A stretch of DNA of 54,632 nucleotides from an uncultured Methylomonas sp. (lineage in GTDB: Bacteria; Pseudomonadota; Gammaproteobacteria; Methylococcales; Methylomonadaceae): contig CAKZJE010000053.1 in NCBI GenBank assembly GCA_936941155.1, positions 1-54,632 on the forward strand, in the 5' to 3' direction. The notes beneath the pieces are model-generated. The model made no database searches. It was not told where the DNA came from and worked only from the letters and a program-made list of their open reading frames with translations. This document shows positions 45,483-54,065 of the stretch, in pieces; within the stretch, counting starts at the first letter, position 1; every line of letters starts with the position of its first letter. A program made the position numbers and the translations under genes.

Positions 45483-47277
45483 ACAAATATTAGTAGACTT
45501 GGTTCGCGGAAACCCAGCTTATCAACAGGCTATCACTCAGATTGAGCAGAAATTTGCAGATCAGCCAATTTCATCGGGTGATATTGATAGTTTAATTAAA
45601 TTCTTAGAAGCCGCAGTGGATCATCCAGAGCATTACGATAAGCTCAGAGCCGCTGCTATTATGGATGGAAAACTAGATCAAGATACGCTGCCGCCACAGT
45701 TTAACGCGCAAGTGATTATTTCACTGTTAATTGCGCTTTATGGATTGCGAGATCGCATTGAAGGTAAAGAGCAACAGCCAAATCAAGGCATGATGCCACC
45801 ACCACAAGCACCACAACCACCAATGCAACAAGGGATGATGCAACAACCACCAATGATGCAACCACCACAAGCAATGGCACAAGGTGGTCTTGCAAGTGCC
45901 GCGCAGCATGTACAAGCCGCTGGTCGTGGTGGTGATACGATGCTTGCGCATATCAATCCACGCGAAGCGGCTATGCTTAAAAACATGGGCGGGTCAGGGT
46001 CTATCAATCCACGCACAGGTCTTCGTGAGTTTGGATTGAATTGGAAAAGTATGATTTCAACCATTTTGCCTGCGGCAATTGGTGTTATTGCGCCTACCTT
46101 TGGAAATTATTTAAGCACTACTTCTCTTGGAAAATGGGGTGGTATTGCAGGAACAGCGTTAGCGGCTGGCGCATTAGGTGCTGGCGCATCAGCGTTAACA
46201 GGTGGAAATGTTCTTAAAGGCGGTTTGCAATCTGGTGTTCTTGGTGGATTAAACGCTGGCTTAGGATCTGAAATTGGTGGTGCTATAGGTATCAAAAATC
46301 CAATTGCTGCATCTGCTGCGGGTGGCGCATTAATTGGCGGTGGTATGAGCGCATTAACTCATGACGACATTATGAAGGGTGCATTGCAAGGTGGTATTGG
46401 TGGTGCGCTTTCTGGTGCCGGCCCACAGTTAGCCAATAAGTTTGCACAAGGCAGTCCAAACTTAGGTAGTGGCATAAGTACAGCCGCACGCGTTGGCGGT
46501 AACATGCTGACCGCAGGTTATGAGCCAGGACAAGCTATTACGTCAGGTGCGTTGGCAGGTCTTGCAAGAGGTTTGTATGATAAAAATCAATCACCATCTG
46601 ATCAAGCAGTACAAAAAACGGCTGATGAAAATGGTGGTCAATTAGCAAAAGACACACTAGGTCAAACACCTCCTACAACTGGCTCAGTACCACCTGCTGG
46701 CGATAAGTCAATGGACTGGGGAACAATTGGACTGCTTGGTCTTGGTGGTGTAGCTGCTGCATCTATGCTTGGCGGATCAGACAAGGTTCAACAAGCAATC
46801 GTGTCTTCACCTAAATTAACAACTGAACAACAACAATATTACAATCAACCATCCACAACATTAGACTACAATGCAATGGCAGTTGATGCTGCAAAAGTAG
46901 GCCAAGATATAGGCACATTTGCCGCACTTAATTATGGGCAAGGTTTGGACAAGTATCGAATTGTAAAAACATCAACAAACCCAAGCGCATCTGAACCCGT
47001 ATTAAAAGCACAAGGTGGATTATCTAAAATTGCTTATCTGGCACAAGGGTCAGGATCTGGTCGAGATGATACAATAGATGCAAGACTTTCTGATGGCGAA
47101 TACGTTATTGACGCAGAAACAGTAGCGTTACTTGGCGATGGATCTACAAAAGCTGGCGCAAAAAAATTAGATCAAATGCGTGCAGAACTTCGCAAACAAA
47201 AAGGCAAAAAACTAGCAAAAGGTCAATTTAGCACAGCCGCTAAATCACCACTAAGTTACATGAGAGGAGAAAGATAA
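45475..47277 (+). CDS. Putative internal virion protein with glycine-rich membrane-like core, 600 aa
   Basis: Residues 1-100 are helical. Residues about 100-140 are Met/Pro/Gln-rich (MQQGMMQQPPMMQPPQ). About 180-370 is a Gly/Ala-rich run (IAGTALAAGALGAGASALTG, SAAGGALIGGGMS) that could cross a membrane. The C terminus has GRDDTIDARLSDGEYVIDAE, a motif also found in phage structural and tape-measure-like proteins. It also has two MAQGG/KAQGG motifs. Such proteins are probably ejected to form a channel. It overlaps the next gene by 1 base. Confidence 0.7.
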   Translation: MDKQILVDLVRGNPAYQQAITQIEQKFADQPISSGDIDSLIKFLEAAVDHPEHYDKLRAAAIMDGKLDQDTLPPQFNAQVIISLLIALYGLRDRIEGKEQQPNQGMMPPPQAPQPPMQQGMMQQPPMMQPPQAMAQGGLASAAQHVQAAGRGGDTMLAHINPREAAMLKNMGGSGSINPRTGLREFGLNWKSMISTILPAAIGVIAPTFGNYLSTTSLGKWGGIAGTALAAGALGAGASALTGGNVLKGGLQSGVLGGLNAGLGSEIGGAIGIKNPIAASAAGGALIGGGMSALTHDDIMKGALQGGIGGALSGAGPQLANKFAQGSPNLGSGISTAARVGGNMLTAGYEPGQAITSGALAGLARGLYDKNQSPSDQAVQKTADENGGQLAKDTLGQTPPTTGSVPPAGDKSMDWGTIGLLGLGGVAAASMLGGSDKVQQAIVSSPKLTTEQQQYYNQPSTTLDYNAMAVDAAKVGQDIGTFAALNYGQGLDKYRIVKTSTNPSASEPVLKAQGGLSKIAYLAQGSGSGRDDTIDARLSDGEYVIDAETVALLGDGSTKAGAKKLDQMRAELRKQKGKKLAKGQFSTAAKSPLSYMRGER

Positions 47278-48599
47278 TGGGAACATACTTAACGGACCAA
47301 GCAGCACAAAAAAAGACATCGCTTGATTTTACATCAACGGAAACACCTGCATGGATGCAATCCGCAATTTATGATCAAATTCAAAACTCAATTGCTGCGG
47401 CAGATAAACCATATGTGCCTTATACATTGCCAACAATTGCGGCATTAAATCCTAATCAGACGCAAGCCTATTCTCAGATTCAGCAGAATTCTACTAATTT
47501 TAATGCGCCAACAGGAATGAATGCTGGCTTGACTAATGCCGCTACAGCGATGAAGGCATATCAGAATTCAAATACTGCAACAGGTCTTAGCACAGGTCAA
47601 TCTAATTATTTATCACCTAATACACCAACAAAATGGATAGGCGATGCCAGTACAAATTGGACATCGGCTGTGGGTGCAAATCCTGCAACAGCAGGCGCAA
47701 CTAATTTAACAAATTCTGCTACCAGTGCGGGCAATATCACAACTAATGCAGATCCTTATTTAACAGCGGCTGGTAAACAATCGTACAGTGGCATAAACAA
47801 TTACATGAATCCATATCAACAAAATGTTATGGATGTGCTTGCAAAACAAGGTGCGCGTAATTTAAGCGAAAATTTATTGCCGCAAGTTTCTGACTCGTTT
47901 ATTAAAGCGGGTCAGTTTGGTAGTAATCGCATGGGTGAATTTGGATCGCGTGCGCTTCGTGATACACAAGAATCTATTTTGGCAAAACAATCTGATCTTG
48001 CCAATCAAGGTTACACACAAGCAATGGCAAATGCTCAAACAGATTTGGCGCGTCAAGCAACATTAGGGCAGACCGCTGGAAACTTGGCATCACAACAAGC
48101 TCAAGCGTATCAAAATGTGGGTCAGACGCAAGGTCAGTTGACAGCGCAACAACAACAAAACTTAGCCACGATTGCAAACCAACAAGCGCAACAAGCCGGT
48201 CAGCAACAACAGCTTGGATTAACAGCGGCTAAAGATGTCCAAGGTGCGCAAGCTGACGATGCAACCCGTCAGATGGGTGCATTAAATGATTACACCACCA
48301 TGCTTAGCAATCAACAAAAAATGCAAAATGTTGATGCAGCATCGCTCGAAGCGGCTGGTCAAGCACAGCAAGCTCAAAAACAAGCTGAACTTACCGCAGC
48401 GCAACAGCAATGGCAAACTATGCAAGATTATCCTAAAAATCAACTTGATTGGATGAATGCGCAAATTCGTGGTCTTCCTGCTAATACCATTCCAACAATT
48501 GAAACAAAACAGAATACGACAGTTGGTGGATCTTATGCTGCATCACCGTTGCAAAATATTTTATCAGCAACGTCTATTTACAAAGGTTTAACCTCATAG
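47277..48599 (+). CDS. Gln/Ala-rich coiled-coil virion protein, 440 aa
   Basis: A polar N-terminal segment (TSTETPAWMQSAIYDQI) is followed by a predicted long coiled coil (about residues 220-390) rich in Q and A (LASQQAQAYQNVGQTQGQLT, AAGQAQQAQKQAELTA). It resembles internal or ejected helical proteins of short-tailed phages. I see no enzyme motif. It starts at TAATG with the preceding gene and is followed by the serine-rich protein after 9 bases. Confidence 0.65.
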   Translation: MGTYLTDQAAQKKTSLDFTSTETPAWMQSAIYDQIQNSIAAADKPYVPYTLPTIAALNPNQTQAYSQIQQNSTNFNAPTGMNAGLTNAATAMKAYQNSNTATGLSTGQSNYLSPNTPTKWIGDASTNWTSAVGANPATAGATNLTNSATSAGNITTNADPYLTAAGKQSYSGINNYMNPYQQNVMDVLAKQGARNLSENLLPQVSDSFIKAGQFGSNRMGEFGSRALRDTQESILAKQSDLANQGYTQAMANAQTDLARQATLGQTAGNLASQQAQAYQNVGQTQGQLTAQQQQNLATIANQQAQQAGQQQQLGLTAAKDVQGAQADDATRQMGALNDYTTMLSNQQKMQNVDAASLEAAGQAQQAQKQAELTAAQQQWQTMQDYPKNQLDWMNAQIRGLPANTIPTIETKQNTTVGGSYAASPLQNILSATSIYKGLTS

Positions 48600-48608
48600 G
48601 GAAATAGC

Positions 48609-51600
48609 ATGTACGGTTATGAATTAGATGAGTTATTGAAACAACATGGTTTAAGCAATCCATCGAATGCGTATGGTGGCACGCCTATGCCAACTGGTAC
48701 AACGATTGATCCATTACAACAAGCTGCGTATGAGGCTGATCAAGCCAAGTATCAAGACTACTTAAAGGAATACACAAATCGTTTGCAGAACACAAACATG
48801 TATTCTGCGCCACAGTTTCAATCGCCAGCTACTTATTCTGATTTATATAAAAAACAAGTTGGCAATAGCGTTGTGCCACAGTTTGGTACGCCAGCGTATG
48901 AAAATTATGTTAAAGAGTTAAATCAAAATTTAAAAAATAATCCAACAACAACGCAACCAGAATTAGTGGCGTTGATGGATAAGTATGGACAAAACCGTTA
49001 TGACCTTGTTAATGCAACGGGTTCATGGTGGGGTGATGTTTTAGGCAATCCTGATTATCAGAATTATTCTGCGTCATCTGCGTCATCTGCTTCTACATCT
49101 ACATCTGTAAGTTTAGGCTCATTAACTTCTGAATCTCTTGATTTGTCTTTAAATAGCAGTGCATCTGGTAGTGCATCTGGTAGTGCATCTGGTAGTGTAT
49201 CTGGTAGTGTATCTGGTAGTGTATCTGGTAGTGTATCTGGTAGTGTATCAGGATCTGATAGTAATTTAAGTAGTGGAAGTGGCTTAGGTTCTGGCAGTGG
49301 ATCTGTTAGTGATTTAGGCTCTGGTTCTGGTAGTGGTACAGGTTTAGCTTCAGGGAGCAGTGCGGGTTCAGGTTCAGGTTTTGAATCTGGTAGCGGTAGT
49401 AATTTAGGATCTGGTAGCGGAATTGAGTCTGGAAGTGGAGTAGAAAGTGGTAGTGATTTAGGTAGTGCATCTGGCAGTGCATCTGGTAGTGTATCTGGTA
49501 GTGGTTCAGGCAGTGGTTCAGGCAGTGGTTCTGGCATAGGAAGTAGCTCTAGTGCTGGTAGTGGTACAGGTAGTGAATCTGGTAGTGGTTCTAATAGTGG
49601 TAGCGTTAGTGTATCTGGTAGCGTTAGTGATTCTGGAAGTGGATCAACATTAGAATCTACATATTCATCTTTATCAGGAAATACATCTGATAGTGGAAGT
49701 GGTTCACTTGGTTCTACTGATTCAACTGGTTCACTTGGTTCTACAGGCTCAACAGGCTCAACAGGTTCTACTGATTCAACTGGTTCTGTAGGTTCAACTG
49801 GTTCTGTAGGTTCAACTGGTTCTGTAGGTTCAACTGGTTCAACATTAAATTCGGTATATGATTCATTAGCGTCAAGCGGTTCATCGGGTTCATCAACCAG
49901 TATTAGTGAATTTGTAGGACCGGTTAGCTCTACAAACCCAGATACAAAAAATAATTCATTAGGAGAATTAACGGCTGTTATAAATCCTAATCAATCTAGT
50001 TACTCACAAACTGGACCATATACGTCAGAGCAACAAACTAAATTAGAGTCGGCTTATAACTCATTATCGCAAGCAAATAAAGACGCAAGCACGTCGCGTG
50101 CAAATTCTGCAACTTCTATTGCGTCTGCAAAAGAAGAATCGTTAACCTCAGCGAAATCATTAAGTGCGTATAAAGTATCCTCTGCAAGTGCTGTAAAAGC
50201 AGAGTCATTACAAAAGAAAATAGAGGCTGATAAATCAATAGCGGATTTTCGTTCTGCATCAACAAGCACCGTAAAATCTATAAGCACTGATCATGTGTTA
50301 AGTATTTCAACCGTTCAATCTGTAGCCAACGAGCATTCATTATCTGCCGTTTCATCATTAAGTGCCGCAAAATCAACAAGCATATCCAATTCTTTAAGTG
50401 CTAAAAATTCCTTAAGCACCGCCAAGTCATTAAGCGTTGCAGAAGCGGCTAATCATTCTAAATCTTTACGTGACGAAAAAGCATTAAGTACATCTGCATC
50501 TATAAGCGCATCAAAATCTTTAAGCACAGCAAATTTGCAAAGCGCATCAGCAGTAAAATCAACAAGTTTATCGACTTCAACAAGTGCTATTAATTCCTTA
50601 AAAGAAGCCAAATCATTAAGCACCGCCAATTCTTTAAGTGAGTCCAAATCATTAAGTGTTGCCACTGAATCCAGTACAGCTATAGAAAAATCTATCAGCG
50701 CATCTTCATCATTAAGTGCCAGAAATTCTTTAAGCACGGCAAATTCATTAAGTGTTGCTAACTCTGTAAGCGCAACAAAATCTTTGAATGATGCTCGTGC
50801 CTCAAGTGCATCAATGGCTAAATCCTTTAGTACATCGGCATCTTTAAGTGCTAATACTTCATTGAGTGCCGCAAAATCATTTAGTATTTCTGCATCAGTA
50901 AGTGCGGCTAATTCTTTAAAAGAAGTTAAATCAACTAGTACCGCTAATTCTATAAGCGCATCAAAGTCATTAAGTGTTGCTACAGCTTTAAGTACGGCTA
51001 CAGCAAAATCTACAAGCACAATAAATTCTATAAGCGCATCAAAGTCATTAAGTGAGGTTACTGCTCTAAGCAAATCAGCATCTGTTAGCACTGTAAAATC
51101 TTTGAGTACCGAACGTGCTAATTCTTTAAGTGCAGAAAAATCACATTCATTAAGCGTATTGCAATCAACAGATGCAATAAAATCTGCAAGTACGTTAGCG
51201 TCCTTAAGCGCATCAAAATCTGTGAGTGAAGTTAATTCTCAAAGCAAAGCAAATTCCGTAAATGAAGTAAAATCTTTAAGTGCAGAGCGATCCAAATCAT
51301 TAAGCGAGGTTAAATCAACTAGCACCGCTAATTCTATTAGCGCATCAAAATCTATTAGTACCGTAAATTCATTAAGCAAATCTGTATTGGATATTAATGC
51401 AAAATCTGCAAGTTTAGAAAAAGCAAATTCATTAAGTGTAGCAAAAGTTCAATCAGCAAGCACGTTGCAGTCTAATTTGGAGGCAAAATCAGCAAGCATC
51501 GTGGCATCTATAAGTGCCGCAAAATCTGTAAGCACGGTAAATTCATTAAGCAAAGCCACATCATTAAGTGAACTTAAATCATTAAGTACCGAAAAGGCTA

Positions 51601-54065
51601 ATTCTTTAAGTGCATCTACATCGGTAAGTAAAGCCGCATCAGCCGCATCTGCAAATTCTGCTAGTGCTGTAAAAGCCGCTAGTGCTTCAGCCTCAGCGTA
51701 TGCATCTGCAAGCACAGCAACTTCATTAGCAATAGCAAAACAAAAGGTATTAGATGCGGCTGCTTTAGCAAATCCAACCATTGAAAATATTGCGGCTAAA
51801 TATAATATTTCTAAATTAGCAGCGACAGCCGCAAAAGCTATTGCAGATGGTATGGATCCCGATAAAGCCTTTAGTAAATATTACCTTCAATCTGGCGATA
51901 AAGATAAGTCGCCATATAATCACATGTATGAGCTTTCTGATGCGTTTAGAAACGACTTGCCAGCGGATAAAGTGCCAACCGTTTCTGAATTAGCGCAGCA
52001 TTACAAAGTTAGTGAAAATTCTATTCTTGCCGCACTTTTACTTAATTCAGATGTTACACAAAAACAATTAGATGATTTTGTAGCTAAAAATCCATTTGAT
52101 ACCTACGCTGAATTATATGCAATACCAGATTTAGCTTCTGCTATTCGCACAAAACTTGGATCTGTTGTACAAAACGCAGCCGCTAAAGCTAAATCAACAA
52201 CAAATACTGCAATAAAATTACCTAATGATACAACAGGAACGGTTGGAGCAGATGGAAGTACAGGCACAGCAGGCAGTACAGGCAGTACAGGTTCAACAGG
52301 CAGTGCAGGCGCAACAAATACCATTGTGCCAAATTCGTCTGGTGGCTTAACCAGCACCACACCAATTACGCAACCAGCAACACAGCCACAAACACTTGAA
52401 GCAGTAAAACAAATTACAGAAGCGGCAACACTAGCAAATAAAATTGTTCAAGTAACAAAAGATACGCCAAATGCTGTTACACCAGAAAAAGCTAAAGAAA
52501 TTGCTATTGAGTTTATTACAATTCCAAAAGAAAAATTAAAGGATTTTACAGAGCAAACATTACTGGGTTCACTTGGTGATTTTGCCAAAATGATTATGCC
52601 AGGCCCAGCTTATGTTTTAGATTCTTTGGGTAATATAATTCAAGGACAGGCACCAATGGATGCTGCTGATTTTTTTCGCGATGTTTATTCAAAAAGTGTG
52701 TTAATTGATATTGGTCCATTAATACCTGACTTTTTGAAAGATTGGGCTAATGGTGATACGAAAGCATTAACAAACAATAATGCATCAAATGTACTTAACT
52801 CTGGTCATTTACTTGAATTAAGTGCGCCTAAAGATGGATCTGAGGCGGTTGCAGTCATTAAAGTGCCAACAACTGATTCGGTTACTGAAAAATTTGCTGA
52901 CGTTATTCAAAATAATTTAGCTAACCCAGAGGCTATTCAAAAATACGCTAAAGATAATAATCTTGGTGATGCAGCATTAACAAAAGCAGTTCAATTTGCA
53001 AAAGATAATGCCGCGTCTATAAAACAATTTAATGAAGCTGCTGCAAACGCACAAGCCAATGGAACACTGCAAAACGGAAAAATTATTGGATCAGAGCTGT
53101 TCCCAACAACAATTGCAGCTATTGATGCGCTTGTTGATGGCGCGGTACCGTTCAGTCTTGGTGTTCCTTTAATTGCTGAAATTAAATCGTTAATTAACGG
53201 CACAAACTATGATGATGCGTTAGCGCAAGAATATAATGATTTTAATCATTGGGCTGCTGCTAATCCAATACAAACCAAAGTATTACAAACGCTTGGTGTT
53301 ATTGGTGCGTCAGAATTAACAGGTGGATTAGGACCGTCTGACTCCATGAAAGTAAATAGCATTTGGAATCAAGACTTAGGTACTAATGCACGTTCAATTG
53401 CTATTAATTTACGCGATGAGGAACCCATTACATTTACGCCAATTGATTCAAAAGGAAACGCTATAGGCGAAACGATTATACTTAATAAGGACAGATTGCC
53501 TACCAATTTCTTTGATACAATAGGCACTAATGTAGAGAAATCTTATAACGACTTGATTGGAGCTATTGAAGGCACGGTTGGATCGATTGGTGATTTCTTA
53601 AGTGGTGGTGATAACGAACAATTACCTAATGACTTTGAAGGATCTATCACATATCCAAATCAAGGTGGTACAACAACCACGCCAAGCACTGGAAACGAGA
53701 TATACGATAACGCTATCAAAGGACTAAGTGATTTATGGGGTAATAAAGCATTTTCATCGCTTGGTACATTATCACCAAGTGCCGATTGGTCATTTAATTC
53801 TAGTAATTTAGGGACAACACCAGGCTATGCAGATTTAAGCAGTCCATCATTTTGGGGTAGCTCGCTAGGAAATTTTGATAATTCTAATTTTGGCGATTGG
53901 GGTGGTGGCGGTATTCCATCGGGATGGAGTCAAAGCGATTTTGGGTTTAATGGTGGTGCTGGATGGGGGGATGCTGGTGGCGGATGGGACATGCAACTTG
54001 CAAAAGGTGGCGCAGTGAGCAAAGAAATTGACAGATTATATAAAAAATACGGTGGAGCAGTCTAA
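48609..54065 (+). CDS. Serine-rich repeat protein, 1818 aa
   Basis: The largest gene of the phage. Residues 1-150: helical, non-repetitive. About 150-435: Ser-Gly block (SGSASGSVSGSGSGS type, then GSTGSVGST). About 490-1040: Ser-rich hexads (SLSTAN, SLSVAN, SVSATK, SFSTSA, SLSAAK). About 1210-1235: a second short Gly-Ser-Thr run. About 1240-1818: a globular C-terminal region ending with QLAKGGAVSKEIDRLYKKYG. No cysteine is evident in the repeats, and there is no signal peptide, LPXTG or transmembrane anchor. The composition is like serine-rich-repeat adhesins, whose serines are O-glycosylated in the cytoplasm. A GtfA-like transferase is encoded two genes beyond its end on the opposite strand. 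It is probably a virion or injected protein by position. Confidence 0.85.
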   Translation: MYGYELDELLKQHGLSNPSNAYGGTPMPTGTTIDPLQQAAYEADQAKYQDYLKEYTNRLQNTNMYSAPQFQSPATYSDLYKKQVGNSVVPQFGTPAYENYVKELNQNLKNNPTTTQPELVALMDKYGQNRYDLVNATGSWWGDVLGNPDYQNYSASSASSASTSTSVSLGSLTSESLDLSLNSSASGSASGSASGSVSGSVSGSVSGSVSGSVSGSDSNLSSGSGLGSGSGSVSDLGSGSGSGTGLASGSSAGSGSGFESGSGSNLGSGSGIESGSGVESGSDLGSASGSASGSVSGSGSGSGSGSGSGIGSSSSAGSGTGSESGSGSNSGSVSVSGSVSDSGSGSTLESTYSSLSGNTSDSGSGSLGSTDSTGSLGSTGSTGSTGSTDSTGSVGSTGSVGSTGSVGSTGSTLNSVYDSLASSGSSGSSTSISEFVGPVSSTNPDTKNNSLGELTAVINPNQSSYSQTGPYTSEQQTKLESAYNSLSQANKDASTSRANSATSIASAKEESLTSAKSLSAYKVSSASAVKAESLQKKIEADKSIADFRSASTSTVKSISTDHVLSISTVQSVANEHSLSAVSSLSAAKSTSISNSLSAKNSLSTAKSLSVAEAANHSKSLRDEKALSTSASISASKSLSTANLQSASAVKSTSLSTSTSAINSLKEAKSLSTANSLSESKSLSVATESSTAIEKSISASSSLSARNSLSTANSLSVANSVSATKSLNDARASSASMAKSFSTSASLSANTSLSAAKSFSISASVSAANSLKEVKSTSTANSISASKSLSVATALSTATAKSTSTINSISASKSLSEVTALSKSASVSTVKSLSTERANSLSAEKSHSLSVLQSTDAIKSASTLASLSASKSVSEVNSQSKANSVNEVKSLSAERSKSLSEVKSTSTANSISASKSISTVNSLSKSVLDINAKSASLEKANSLSVAKVQSASTLQSNLEAKSASIVASISAAKSVSTVNSLSKATSLSELKSLSTEKANSLSASTSVSKAASAASANSASAVKAASASASAYASASTATSLAIAKQKVLDAAALANPTIENIAAKYNISKLAATAAKAIADGMDPDKAFSKYYLQSGDKDKSPYNHMYELSDAFRNDLPADKVPTVSELAQHYKVSENSILAALLLNSDVTQKQLDDFVAKNPFDTYAELYAIPDLASAIRTKLGSVVQNAAAKAKSTTNTAIKLPNDTTGTVGADGSTGTAGSTGSTGSTGSAGATNTIVPNSSGGLTSTTPITQPATQPQTLEAVKQITEAATLANKIVQVTKDTPNAVTPEKAKEIAIEFITIPKEKLKDFTEQTLLGSLGDFAKMIMPGPAYVLDSLGNIIQGQAPMDAADFFRDVYSKSVLIDIGPLIPDFLKDWANGDTKALTNNNASNVLNSGHLLELSAPKDGSEAVAVIKVPTTDSVTEKFADVIQNNLANPEAIQKYAKDNNLGDAALTKAVQFAKDNAASIKQFNEAAANAQANGTLQNGKIIGSELFPTTIAAIDALVDGAVPFSLGVPLIAEIKSLINGTNYDDALAQEYNDFNHWAAANPIQTKVLQTLGVIGASELTGGLGPSDSMKVNSIWNQDLGTNARSIAINLRDEEPITFTPIDSKGNAIGETIILNKDRLPTNFFDTIGTNVEKSYNDLIGAIEGTVGSIGDFLSGGDNEQLPNDFEGSITYPNQGGTTTTPSTGNEIYDNAIKGLSDLWGNKAFSSLGTLSPSADWSFNSSNLGTTPGYADLSSPSFWGSSLGNFDNSNFGDWGGGGIPSGWSQSDFGFNGGAGWGDAGGGWDMQLAKGGAVSKEIDRLYKKYGGAV
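49158..49253 (+). repeat. Tandem 12-bp repeat in the serine-rich gene (8 units)
   Basis: Three units of AGTGCATCTGGT are followed by four of AGTGTATCTGGT and one diverged unit, each coding for four residues (S-[AV]-S-G). The first seven units differ at one base only, so slippage or recombination can change their number in steps of four residues without breaking the frame. Confidence 0.92.
49782..49835 (+). repeat. Tandem 18-bp repeat in the serine-rich gene (3 units)
   Basis: GGTTCTGTAGGTTCAACT occurs three times without a mismatch (coding GSVGST). It follows a looser GGTTCTAC/GGCTCAACA run. Three identical copies point to recent duplication or to active homogenisation. Confidence 0.92.

Noticed and set aside
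46107-46295. Proline-rich minus-strand frame inside the 600-aa gene
   Set aside because: Antisense of a Gly/Ala-rich coding region; no start signal.
49064-49537. Long minus-strand frame of 157 codons with Pro-Leu-Pro repeats opposite the Ser-Gly block
   Set aside because: It is the reverse complement of a 12-bp coding repeat; the plus-strand frame is the 1818-aa gene in an operon with couplings on both sides. The minus frame has no ribosome-binding site.
49158-49835. Tandem repeats examined as a CRISPR array
   Set aside because: The repeats are 12 and 18 bp, contiguous, without unique spacers, and lie in a coding frame.
50453-51091. Minus-strand frame of 212 codons opposite the serine hexads (also 51449-51781 and 50054-50287)
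   Set aside because: Serine and alanine codons without stops on the reverse strand create open frames; composition mirrors the plus strand and there is no start signal.
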